Assembly (NCBI RefSeq): GCF_025211055.1
Contig: NZ_JAOARO010000084.1
Coordinates: 1 to 33,687, forward strand
Reading direction: 5' to 3'
Length of the DNA: 33,687 nt
Source: Vallitalea sp.
GTDB taxonomy: Bacteria > Bacillota > Clostridia > Lachnospirales > Vallitaleaceae
A program made the translations under genes and the position numbers. The notes beneath the pieces are model-generated. The model saw only the letters and a list, made by a program, of their open reading frames with translations. It was not told the origin of the DNA and did no database searches. This document shows positions 7,457-15,855 of the stretch, piece after piece (position 1 is the stretch's first letter; every line of letters begins with the position of its first letter).

Positions 7457-10400
7457 TTATTTAGCAACAAACTTAACTGTTTTAGAAGTATTTACATTTC
7501 CAACACCAGCTTCGTCTTTGATTGAACCAGCTGATATAGAAACAGTAATCATATCATTAGTTGTAGTAGAGCCATGAGTTAATGTAAATGATTTACCATC
7601 TGAACCAGCTTCGACTTTAGTAACGGTTAATCCATCACTAAGAGTAAACTCACCTGCAGTATCACCAGTAGTTACACCTTGTACTTTTTCACTAAATGTA
7701 ACTTTTGTCTGAGTCTTAGAAAGTGCAACTGCACTAGCTAATTCAGGGTCTTTGTTTTCAGTAGTTACTGTAGCGAATTTAGCACTATTGTCAGAAGAAC
7801 TCATTGCAGTACCATTTTTGTTGACAATTTTACTATCATCTAATTCTATATCATATACTTTGCTACTATCAAATGGTGTACCTGAGAAGAATACACGTAA
7901 TTTGTTTCCATCAGTTCCTTCAGTTCTAACTAAAGCGTCAGTTGCGGATACTGCTGAACCATTGTACTTAACGATTATATCATCAGCATTAGATGAATCT
8001 AAAGTAGATTCAATAACTTGGTCAAAGATTATGTCTAATGTATTTTTATCAATAGCAATTACACCAGATATCTTAGGACTAGTTACACCGCTATTAATTC
8101 CGCCAAAGACTGCTTCATTTCTCTTATTAGTTGTATCTAAAGAAGCAATTCCTAGAGAATCTTTGATCTTAGTAGCAGTGACAGTTACAGTATATAATTT
8201 ACCTGATTCAAAAGTGTCACCAGTATAATATGCTGTCACAGATTTTTTGTCTGAGCTGACTACTACTTTATTAACAGTACCAGTGAAAGTAACATTACTA
8301 TCAGATGGAGTAATACTGAAGTCAGTATTATCAAGTGCGCTTGATAAAGTAAGGGCTTCACTAAATGTAATCTTTAATGTTTGATTATTGAATAATACAG
8401 CAGATAATACTCTTGGAGCATCGTTAGCAGCTGTAGTACCAGCAAATAATGCTGAATCATTAGTACCAACTATAATTGTATTACCAGTAGTATCATCAAT
8501 ATTAGCAGCAGTTACTTTGTAGATAACACCTGCTGACATAGTAGCAGTAGCAAATTGTAGAGTTACAGTTTTGTTATCATCTGCTACAGATGCTTTTGTT
8601 GGATTAGCTGCATCTGCAATTTTATTACTTTGATTCTCAGTACCTGTCTCTACTGTGAAAGTAAAGTCGTTAGCGTCTACTGTATCTTTATCAATTTCTT
8701 CGTTGAATTTAACAACAACAGTATTATTATTAGTTGCTACAGCAGAACTTAATTTTGGAGCAGTTCCGTCCGCAGAACCAATTCCTGCAAATTCAGAAGT
8801 ATCATTATCTTCGTCAACAACGTTTCCGCTAAGATCATTTACACCTGTTACATCAACAGTATATATCTTTGAGGATTGAATACCAGTTGTTAATACCCAT
8901 ACAGTACCATCAGTAACTACAGTGTCTTTAACAACTTTTGTTGGATAACCAAGTTCTGAACCAAAGTAGTAGTTGTATGGTAATTTTGCAGTAATTTTGT
9001 CCATTGGCTCGTTAAATGTTACTTTTACAGTTTTGTTATCTACTGATACAGCACCTGATACTTTTGGAGCAGTAGTGTCTTTTCCTAATCCAGCAAATAA
9101 GTAATCATCATGATCTGAATTAATTTTGTTATCTGATAAGTCTGTAACATTAGTTACGTTAACTTTGTATAACTTTCCAGCTTTATGCTCAGATGTTGTA
9201 AGAACAACTTTATTCTCATCAGTTTGTCTTTCGGCTTTAGTTATTACTAACCCTTCTACATCGTAATTAGCAATATTCTCAGCAGTAACTTTATTAACAT
9301 CTTCGTCAAAAGTTAATTTAACTGAAGTGTTAGTTAAACTTACAGCAGAAGTTAATCTTGGGCTAGTTGTATCTGGTGCAAGACCAGCGAATAAGAAATC
9401 ATCATTATCTGAGTTAATTATATTACCTGATACATCTTTGACTCCAACAACAACAACCTTGTGGATAGTTCCAGAAGTCTGAGCCGTAGTTGTTAATATA
9501 ACTTCGTTTTTAGCAGTTTGTCTTTCAGCTTTTAGGATATTGATTCCTTCTATTGTATAGTTAGCTATGTTTTCAACAGAAGTTTCGTCCATATCTTCAT
9601 TAAAAGTTAATTTAACACTTGTATTAGATAAAGCAACAGCTGATTGTAATTCTGGTTTTGCTTCGTCTTTAGCTAAACCACCAAATTGGAAACTATCATT
9701 ATCACTGTTAATTATATTACCTGATAAATCTGTTACGTTAGAAACTTCAACTTTGTAGATAGTACCTTGAGTTTGAGATGATGTAGTTAATATTACAACT
9801 GTTTTGATTGGGTTTTCATCTGCATCAACGTCATAAGCTGCTTTTAATACATTTAAATCATTAATTTTGTAATTAGATGTAATAAGAGCGTTAACGTCTA
9901 CTTCTTCGTTAAAGTTTAATTTTACAGTAGTGTTTGTTAAAGCAACAGCTGATTGTAATTCTGGTTTGTTAGTATCAGCATCTTTAGCAACGAATTTGTA
10001 AGAAACGCCATTATAAGTAAGAGTGTATAGAGCATTCTCTTTTAATGGAGCTGTTGTAATTCTTACCATTGTGTCATTAGCTCTTAGAGAAGTACTAAGA
10101 ACATCAAAAGCTTTATTGTCTTCGTCAACTAATGTAAATACACTAGTTGATGGAGCTATTGACATAGCTTTGTTAAGAGATATGTCTTGAGTTGTTGAAT
10201 TTAATGATGAAACTGAGTTAATATCTAATAAAGTAATTACGATAGGGTGACTTAATTTTTCTCCTAATGTAACATTATCACCTTTAGATACTATAGTTAA
10301 TGCATCATAAGTAAGTGTTGCAAGGTCAAGAACCATAAATTCATCAGTTAAGTTAATATCACTTGCAGAGTCTACTAAACCAATTTCTTTAGCTTTTGCA

Positions 10401-10861
10401 GCTACTGTTTCCCAAGTATAATCGTCAGGCTCAGTGTAGCTTAAAGCTTTTAATAAGATTTTTGCATATTCTTGTGAATTAACTTCTCTGTATGGTCTGA
10501 AAGTTCCATCTGGATAACCAACAATACCTAATTCTTTAGTAGCTTTCACGTATGCCATCAATCTTTGTTGATAACCATTTTGTCCTTCTGCATCAGCAAA
10601 AGAGTCTTTTCCTTCGTAATCGAATGCTAACATTTCATCTTCAAGACCTAAAAGTCTAAGTAACATTACGATTGAACGATATCTAGTCATAGTCTTAGTA
10701 CCGTCTATACCATGACCCTCACCTTTAATTACGTTTAGTTCTTCGAGTTTGTCCAGTTTCGCTTGATCAGAGACTGACGCTTCTGCAAAACTAGGAACAG
10801 TTGAAAATAATACGAATGCAGCAAGTGCAAACGCTATGACTTTTCTCATTGCTTTTTTCAT
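7457..10861 (-). CDS. S-layer-like protein: SLH region plus eight Ig-like repeats
   Basis: A 1134-residue protein. The ATG at 10861 follows a strong AAGGAGG. Residues 1-26 are a signal peptide ending SFAEA. Residues about 30-205 form an SLH-type region: LxxLxxLxVIKG, a TRYRS block, GYPDGTFRPYREV and the EYAKILLKAL helix, which normally binds pyruvylated secondary wall polymer. After a degenerate domain (about 215-295), eight repeats of about 85-110 residues begin P-[EKR]-[LVI]-x-[SG]-[AV]-[VI]. Each contains a VKLTFNE-like strand, an LYKV-type strand and, in most, D-x-SGN. This is the SwmB/Big_5-like Ig fold of S-layer proteins. Repeats 1 and 2 share long near-identical DNA, so they duplicated recently. 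The long leader, strong ribosome site and terminator fit high expression. The promoter is predicted at 11095-11123. It is probably the main S-layer or a major surface protein. Confidence 0.9.
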   Translation of the reverse strand: MKKAMRKVIAFALAAFVLFSTVPSFAEASVSDQAKLDKLEELNVIKGEGHGIDGTKTMTRYRSIVMLLRLLGLEDEMLAFDYEGKDSFADAEGQNGYQQRLMAYVKATKELGIVGYPDGTFRPYREVNSQEYAKILLKALSYTEPDDYTWETVAAKAKEIGLVDSASDINLTDEFMVLDLATLTYDALTIVSKGDNVTLGEKLSHPIVITLLDINSVSSLNSTTQDISLNKAMSIAPSTSVFTLVDEDNKAFDVLSTSLRANDTMVRITTAPLKENALYTLTYNGVSYKFVAKDADTNKPELQSAVALTNTTVKLNFNEEVDVNALITSNYKINDLNVLKAAYDVDADENPIKTVVILTTSSQTQGTIYKVEVSNVTDLSGNIINSDNDSFQFGGLAKDEAKPELQSAVALSNTSVKLTFNEDMDETSVENIANYTIEGINILKAERQTAKNEVILTTTAQTSGTIHKVVVVGVKDVSGNIINSDNDDFLFAGLAPDTTSPRLTSAVSLTNTSVKLTFDEDVNKVTAENIANYDVEGLVITKAERQTDENKVVLTTSEHKAGKLYKVNVTNVTDLSDNKINSDHDDYLFAGLGKDTTAPKVSGAVSVDNKTVKVTFNEPMDKITAKLPYNYYFGSELGYPTKVVKDTVVTDGTVWVLTTGIQSSKIYTVDVTGVNDLSGNVVDEDNDTSEFAGIGSADGTAPKLSSAVATNNNTVVVKFNEEIDKDTVDANDFTFTVETGTENQSNKIADAANPTKASVADDNKTVTLQFATATMSAGVIYKVTAANIDDTTGNTIIVGTNDSALFAGTTAANDAPRVLSAVLFNNQTLKITFSEALTLSSALDNTDFSITPSDSNVTFTGTVNKVVVSSDKKSVTAYYTGDTFESGKLYTVTVTATKIKDSLGIASLDTTNKRNEAVFGGINSGVTSPKISGVIAIDKNTLDIIFDQVIESTLDSSNADDIIVKYNGSAVSATDALVRTEGTDGNKLRVFFSGTPFDSSKVYDIELDDSKIVNKNGTAMSSSDNSAKFATVTTENKDPELASAVALSKTQTKVTFSEKVQGVTTGDTAGEFTLSDGLTVTKVEAGSDGKSFTLTHGSTTTNDMITVSISAGSIKDEAGVGNVNTSKTVKFVAK

Positions 10862-11088
10862 TACTTCTTTTCCTCCTTATTAAATTAATTTTTAGTTTAT
10901 TGAACTTTTCCTCTATAGTACCGATAGAGTTGTTCAGATTTTTTATCTTTGGTTTTATAAGTTGTTAAAGAGTAAAAAATGACAGTGCCATGTCATTAGA
11001 TATGTACAACTTATATAGGTGATTGCAAAAAAATATACTTGCAATCAAGTTTTGGTTATTATGTAGACTGATTATGTTAACCATTACA
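10862..11088 (-). promoter_or_regulatory. Long 5' leader of the S-layer-like gene
   Basis: If transcription starts near 11088 the leader is about 226 bases. It contains three possible hairpins: GATTGCAA/TTGCAATC (11021-11028 with 11039-11046, perfect 8 bp), TGACA/TGTCA (10980-10984 with 10991-10995) and CTCTAT/ATAGAG (near 10911-10929). Long structured leaders are known for stable S-layer mRNAs; that role here is inferred. Confidence 0.4.
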
Positions 11089-11123
11089 ATAATTATTGTA
11101 TAAGACAAATTTTAAAATATCAA
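11086..11123 (-). promoter_or_regulatory. Predicted S-layer-gene promoter overlapped by a palindrome
   Basis: On the minus strand TTGATA (11123-11118), a 17-base spacer and TACAAT (11100-11095). A perfect 14-bp palindrome, ACAATAATTATTGT (11086-11099), covers most of the -10 box and the predicted start site, where a bound protein would block initiation. Confidence 0.5.
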
Positions 11124-11338
11124 CTCGCAAAATCTTCCAAAAGATATAAGAGGTGGTTAATATGGTTATAAATGAAGGGTATTAAAACTATGTATTTATG
11201 GGAAAAATATAGGTTATGAGTGATAAAAAATGGAAAGGATTTGGTGATAATATTACAAAAATGTAATATAAGTTTTAATAATTATAGGTATTTAGTTATA
11301 CCAATATATGAGATATTTACCTAATTTTTATAAAAAGC

Positions 11339-11367
11339 TTTACTTTTACCAATTTATTTGGTAAAAT
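11339..11367 (+). promoter_or_regulatory. Predicted promoter of the M23 hydrolase gene
   Basis: TTTACT (11339-11344), 17 bases and TAAAAT (11362-11367). The spacer is almost entirely an inverted repeat, TTTTACCAA/TTGGTAAAA (11344-11352 with 11358-11366). The start would be near 11374. The divergent region upstream (11124-11338) has no convincing gene, only two very short reading frames. Confidence 0.45.
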
Positions 11368-11379
11368 TAAATTACAAAT

Positions 11380-11396
11380 ATTACAGAAGTGTTACA
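11380..11396 (-). promoter_or_regulatory. WalR-box match ahead of the M23 hydrolase
   Basis: The minus strand reads TGTAAC-ACTTC-TGTAAT, an exact match to the published WalR (YycF) consensus TGTWAH-N5-TGTWAH. It lies 37 bases before the ATG of a peptidoglycan hydrolase and a few bases downstream of the predicted start. walR itself is the next gene but one feature downstream. Its position suggests repression from this promoter, or activation if a different promoter is used. Confidence 0.55.
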
Positions 11397-11432
11397 GGAT
11401 GATTTAAAAAGTATTACTCGGAGGAAGTATTT

Positions 11433-13019
11433 ATGAATGGAGCGTCAGAATATAAAGAAAATATTTTATTTAAATATAAAAAAGAAATAATATTAATATT
11501 TTGTTCCCTATTTATATTCTTTACAATAGGTAACGTATTTATTTCTAGCAAAATTGAAACTAAGGCAACAGCAACAGCCAATTCTTATAATGTTGTATAT
11601 GATGGTAACAGTATGGGTATTGTATATGACAAATCTGTTGCAGATAGAGTTTATTCTATAGCTAAAGCCGAGATGAAAGATGCTAATGGTGAACATATGA
11701 AGGTTAACAAAGAACTTAAGTATTATCTTGAGTATGCTGACGATAAGCAGATTACTGATGAAGATACACTACTGAATAATCTAAGAACTGCCTTGGCAAA
11801 TGATAAGGAATCATTTGAGGTAAAAGGATACATTCTTAAGATAGGTGATGATTTTCAGGTAGCATTAAAAGATGAAGATGATGTTAAGGAAGTATTGAAA
11901 AGGGCACAGAGTATGTATATTAATGAAGCAGATAATTATGATATTGACTTAGTACGTGTTCCTTATACAACATCAGTTAGAATGCCAGTAATTACTAAGA
12001 AAAATAATTACAACGAAATAGGATCAACTGAAAGAATATTCAAGACAACTTCAAATATAAAAAAAGAAAGTGCATCTGATAAGAAAGATGCAGAAATTCC
12101 TATAGAAACTGTTGGTGTTTCTTTTACAGAAACTGTTCAGATAGTAAAAGGTTTTGTTGATAGAGCAGATATAGCTAATGTTACTGATGCTACTGAACTC
12201 ATTACAAAAGAAAACGAAGAAGAAAAAGTATACTCAGTTGCTAAAGGAGATACTTTATCAGAAATAGCACAAAAAAATGATATGAAACTCTCTGAATTAA
12301 TGAAACTTAATCCAGGGTTAGAAAAACAGAAATATATTAATATCGGACAGGAAATCACAGTAACTGTTCCAGAGCCAGAACTATCAGTTGCTTGTGATGA
12401 AAAGATAATCTATTCAAAACCTATACAATATACAGTTGAAAAGGTAGAGAATAAGAACAAGTACAATGGTACAACTACAGTACTTGAGTATGGTATGGAA
12501 GGTGAAATGCAAGTAACTGCTGTAGTAACAAAAGTTAATGGTTATGAGCAGTCAAGAACAGTTATTGATGAAAAAGTTATAAAAGAACCAAAAGCAAAAG
12601 TAATAGAAGTTGGTATAAAACCATTCCCTTCAAAAGGTTCAACAGGTAATTTTATATACCCTGTTGTAGGAAGTATAATTACATCACCATTCGGATATAG
12701 ACGTGGAGGTTTCCACCATGGTCTTGACCTAGGAGGTTTACCAGTAGGAACATCTATTAGAGCATCAGATGGTGGAACAGTAACTTTCGCAGGATGGAAG
12801 AGTTCAACTTATGGTTATACTGTAGACATCGACCATGGAAATGGTGTTATGACAAGATATGCTCATTGTAGCAAAGTAGTCGTGAAAAAAGGTCAGAAAG
12901 TATCTCAATATCAAGAGATAGCTAAACTAGGAAGTACTGGTAATAGCACCGGACCTCATGTACACTTTGAAATAAGATTCAACAATGTAGCAGCTAATCC
13001 AAAGAAATATCTCGATTAG
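11433..13019 (+). CDS. Membrane-anchored LysM-G5-M23 peptidoglycan endopeptidase
   Basis: A 528-residue wall hydrolase with GGAGG seven bases or so before the ATG. Residues about 18-36 are one transmembrane segment, so the protein is exported and tethered by its N-terminus. Residues about 266-312 are a LysM peptidoglycan-binding domain (YSVAKGDTLSEIA...NIGQEI). Residues about 320-397 are a G5 domain. Residues about 405-528 are a peptidase M23 domain with zinc-binding H428-x-x-x-D432 and the H509-V-H511 pair, all intact, so it should cleave peptide cross-bridges. It stands just upstream of walR-walK and has a WalR-box match in front, as expected for a WalR-controlled autolysin. It ends in its own terminator. 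Sporulation-type M23 proteins have similar layouts, but the context favours vegetative wall turnover. Confidence 0.9.
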   Translation: MNGASEYKENILFKYKKEIILIFCSLFIFFTIGNVFISSKIETKATATANSYNVVYDGNSMGIVYDKSVADRVYSIAKAEMKDANGEHMKVNKELKYYLEYADDKQITDEDTLLNNLRTALANDKESFEVKGYILKIGDDFQVALKDEDDVKEVLKRAQSMYINEADNYDIDLVRVPYTTSVRMPVITKKNNYNEIGSTERIFKTTSNIKKESASDKKDAEIPIETVGVSFTETVQIVKGFVDRADIANVTDATELITKENEEEKVYSVAKGDTLSEIAQKNDMKLSELMKLNPGLEKQKYINIGQEITVTVPEPELSVACDEKIIYSKPIQYTVEKVENKNKYNGTTTVLEYGMEGEMQVTAVVTKVNGYEQSRTVIDEKVIKEPKAKVIEVGIKPFPSKGSTGNFIYPVVGSIITSPFGYRRGGFHHGLDLGGLPVGTSIRASDGGTVTFAGWKSSTYGYTVDIDHGNGVMTRYAHCSKVVVKKGQKVSQYQEIAKLGSTGNSTGPHVHFEIRFNNVAANPKKYLD

Positions 13020-13044
13020 GAAATGATTATAATGTATTTAATAT

Positions 13045-13071
13045 CAAAACTCACCCTAGGGTGAGTTTTTT
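13045..13071 (+). terminator. Intrinsic terminator after the M23 hydrolase gene
   Basis: AAAACTCACC (13046-13055) pairs perfectly with GGTGAGTTTT (13060-13069) around CTAG, followed by more T. Flanking ATC/GAT extends the stem. It separates the hydrolase from walR. Confidence 0.92.
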
Positions 13072-13182
13072 GATGTATAAGTATTGGTTTTATTTACATG
13101 AAGAGTTTTATTTGATAAAATAATAAACATAGATAATTAATTAAATCGTAATATAATGGGAATACGTGAGAGGAGAGTTAAC

Positions 13183-13869
13183 ATGTCAAAAATACTAGTC
13201 GTAGATGACGAAAAAGCAATTGTTGATATTCTGAAATTTAATCTTCAAAGAGAGGGTTACAGTGTTATAACCGCATGTGATGGTGAAGAGGGATTACAGA
13301 TATTTGAAAAAGAAAAACCAGACTTAGTTTTACTTGATATCATGATGCCTAAGGTAGATGGACTTCAAGTATGTAAGCTGATAAGAAATAAATATGATAC
13401 ACCTATAATAATGTTGACAGCGAGAGCAGAAGAAGTAGACAAAGTTCTAGGACTTGAACTTGGAGCTGATGATTTTGTTACCAAACCATTTAGTGTAAGA
13501 GAACTAATGGCAAGAGTAAAAGCTAACCTTAGAAGAACTGTATTAGATAGTAAAGACACAAAAGATGTACATATAATGGTTTTTGATAATATGAGTATTA
13601 ATGTTGATCGTTATGAAGTTAAGATAGATGATAAACCTATAGCTCTAACAGTTAGAGAATATGAATTGTTAAAATTCTTAGCAACTAGAAAAGACCAGAT
13701 ATTCACTAGAGAACAGCTTCTAGAAAAAGTATGGGGATATGAATACTATGGTGATGTAAGAACTGTAGATGTAACCATAAGAAGATTAAGAGAAAAAATA
13801 GAAGATGTACCTAGTAAACCAAAATTTATATTAACAAAAAGAGGAATTGGATACTATTTTAAAGGTTAA
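13183..13869 (+). CDS. walR: WalR (YycF) OmpR-family response regulator
   Basis: A 228-residue regulator of cell-wall metabolism. I chose the ATG at 13183 because it follows GGAGAG and begins MSKILVVDDE, as in the family. A TATAAT box at 13152-13157 would start transcription after the upstream in-frame ATG at 13156. The receiver domain (1-115) has the acidic pair D8/D9, phospho-acceptor D52 (LLDIMMP), T79 and K101 (TKPF). The OmpR-type winged-helix DNA-binding domain (about 130-228) carries LTVREYELLKFL, the VWGYEYYGDVRTVDVTIRRLR recognition region and RGIGYYF. It is followed after 24 bases by walK. Its expected targets are TGTWAH-N5-TGTWAH boxes, two of which are nearby. No -35 box is obvious. 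Confidence 0.95.
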   Translation: MSKILVVDDEKAIVDILKFNLQREGYSVITACDGEEGLQIFEKEKPDLVLLDIMMPKVDGLQVCKLIRNKYDTPIIMLTARAEEVDKVLGLELGADDFVTKPFSVRELMARVKANLRRTVLDSKDTKDVHIMVFDNMSINVDRYEVKIDDKPIALTVREYELLKFLATRKDQIFTREQLLEKVWGYEYYGDVRTVDVTIRRLREKIEDVPSKPKFILTKRGIGYYFKG

Positions 13870-13893
13870 TCTAGGAATTTAGGTGAGATGAGA

Positions 13894-15642
13894 ATGAAAA
13901 GCTTAAAATGGAGAATGGTTACTATATATGTACTTCTAGTACTAATCGTGATGATCGCTTGTGGAACTATGATTGTTACACAAATTAGTAATAATGCATA
14001 TAAAGAAATAGAGCGTAGTTTGAAAAAATCTATTTCCACGAGTATGGAAGCTATAGGTGAGAGTAATACCAAAGGGGATGCTATCACCAAATGGGAAAAT
14101 GCTATTAAAGAGTATAGAGACAGTGAAAGAAAATTATTTTTACTTGATACCAGTGGAAAAGTAATATATGCAGAAAAAATAGTCCAAGAGACATATCTGA
14201 CACCTATGGTTATGGCAGCCATTGATGATAAGACTATAAAAGAATTTGACAAAGTATATGAGAGAAATAAAGATGATGATAAAGAGTATCTTGGTTATGC
14301 AAAACCAATAAAAGTTAATGAGGAAGTAGTGGCTGTTATCTATATGTTAGCACCATCATGGCAGGTTAAGGTGAATTTATATAGTACAATCAAAATAATT
14401 ATTTTAGCCATTATGTTTGCGATAATCTTATCCATTGCATTTGGATTCTTGTTTTCTAATTTCTTGACAAAACCCATTATTGCTTTATCCAATAAAGCTA
14501 GAGATATGTCAGAAGGAGATCTAGATAATCCTATTGAAGTTCTATCTGACGATGAAATAGGAGAGCTAACAAAGAATTTTAATATTATGGCAAAAGAACT
14601 TAATCATAATATAACGGAGATATCCAGTGAAAAAAATAAACTAGAAACAGTTTTTGCTCATATGACAGATGGTATCTTAGTATTTGATACTGAGGGGCTA
14701 CTGATACATAGTAATCCTGCAACTAGAAAGCTTATAGGATTAACGAACAAGAATACATTCTTAGAAATATTTGGAGATTATCTAGATATTACTTATGATA
14801 GACTTCTAACGCACATAAAGGGGGGAATAAGGCAGCATATCATACGAATAAAGGAAAAGTATGTCAATCTGTGTTTTGCACCTTATTTGGACCAGAATGA
14901 GAATATTATGGGTAGTATATGTGTTATTCAAGATATAACAAAACATAAAAAGCTAGAGGAAATGCAAAAAGAATTCGTGGCAAATGTTTCTCATGAATTA
15001 AGGACTCCTCTTACAACTATTAAAAGCTATGCCGAAACATTAATTAATGGAGCATTAGATGATAGAGAGATAACAGTAGACTTTCTTAATGTGATTAATC
15101 ATGAAAGTGATAGAATGACAGCTCTAGTACAAGACTTGTTAGAACTTTCAAGGCTTGATAACAAGCAGACGAAATTCAAGATGCAGTCTATTAACTTATC
15201 ACATATAGTAGAAGGAAGTATCAATAAATTCCAGATTCATGCGAAGAAGAAACATCAAACAATGGTCTATAATTCAACTGAAACGGATTATAAGATTATT
15301 GGTGATGCCAATAGAATAGAACAGGTTATTAAGAATATCATATCAAATGCAGTAAAATATAGTAATGAAGGAGATTCTATAACAATAAATGTGTTTGAAG
15401 AAAGTGATTACGTAGTAGTAATGATAGAAGATACAGGAATGGGTATTCCAAATGAAGACTTGACTAGAATATTTGATAGGTTCTATCGTGTTGACAAAGC
15501 TCGTTCTAGAGCTATGGGAGGAACTGGACTTGGACTTGCTATAGCAAAAGAGATTATGGATTATCATGGTGGACATATTAATGTTACTAGTGAAATTGGG
15601 GTTGGAACCTGTTTTTATCTGTACTTTCCATATGAGGTATAG
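13894..15642 (+). CDS. walK: WalK (YycG) sensor histidine kinase
   Basis: About 582 residues. The ATG at 13894 is better spaced from AGGTGAG than the in-frame ATG at 13888, which would start two codons earlier. It has transmembrane segment 1 (about 8-30), an extracellular sensor loop of about 135 residues, transmembrane segment 2 (about 167-190) and a HAMP linker (about 190-243, KPIIALSNKARDMSEGDL). A PAS domain (about 255-345) follows, then HisKA with the phosphorylated histidine in ANVSHELRTPLTTIKS (H367) and a HATPase domain with NIISNAVKYS, EDTGMGIPNEDL and GGTGLGLAI. This is the full WalK architecture. It phosphorylates WalR, senses wall state, and is normally modulated by YycH and YycI, which lie just downstream. 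Confidence 0.95.
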   Translation: MKSLKWRMVTIYVLLVLIVMIACGTMIVTQISNNAYKEIERSLKKSISTSMEAIGESNTKGDAITKWENAIKEYRDSERKLFLLDTSGKVIYAEKIVQETYLTPMVMAAIDDKTIKEFDKVYERNKDDDKEYLGYAKPIKVNEEVVAVIYMLAPSWQVKVNLYSTIKIIILAIMFAIILSIAFGFLFSNFLTKPIIALSNKARDMSEGDLDNPIEVLSDDEIGELTKNFNIMAKELNHNITEISSEKNKLETVFAHMTDGILVFDTEGLLIHSNPATRKLIGLTNKNTFLEIFGDYLDITYDRLLTHIKGGIRQHIIRIKEKYVNLCFAPYLDQNENIMGSICVIQDITKHKKLEEMQKEFVANVSHELRTPLTTIKSYAETLINGALDDREITVDFLNVINHESDRMTALVQDLLELSRLDNKQTKFKMQSINLSHIVEGSINKFQIHAKKKHQTMVYNSTETDYKIIGDANRIEQVIKNIISNAVKYSNEGDSITINVFEESDYVVVMIEDTGMGIPNEDLTRIFDRFYRVDKARSRAMGGTGLGLAIAKEIMDYHGGHINVTSEIGVGTCFYLYFPYEV

Positions 15643-15676
15643 AGATTTTTATATTGTTATGTAATAGTTAACTCAT

Positions 15677-15709
15677 TGTAATAAAATTGTAATATTTATC
15701 TAGTATAAT
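15677..15709 (+). promoter_or_regulatory. WalR box over the -35 region of an internal promoter
   Basis: TGTAAT-AAAAT-TGTAAT (15677-15693) matches the WalR consensus exactly on both half-sites. A third TGTAAT lies at 15660-15665. TATAAT follows at 15704-15709, and no consensus -35 hexamer is present, so the box sits where WalR could substitute for -35 contacts. The start would be near 15716, leaving a leader of about 140 bases with a GGAATAT/ATATTCC hairpin (15727-15752). This predicts WalR activation of the secreted protein-yycH-yycI unit. Confidence 0.65.
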
Positions 15710-15855
15710 TGTATTAGATAATAGTTGGAATATAGTTCCTTGTTCATATTCCTCTTATACTATCTATTATTCAATAACCAATTATCTTTAATAATATAGG
15801 TTAATTAGAGATATAATTAATATAATAAGAAATATTTTATGAAAGAGGTAAGCAT

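Noticed and set aside
7752..8228. Plus-strand open frames (for example 7752-8228, 8655-8879, 9567-9758) within the S-layer gene
   Set aside because: They are shadows of the minus-strand gene, whose signal peptide, SLH region and repeats are clear.
13866..14252. Minus-strand open frame over the start of walK
   Set aside because: Overlaps an unambiguous histidine kinase and has no ribosome site or family features.
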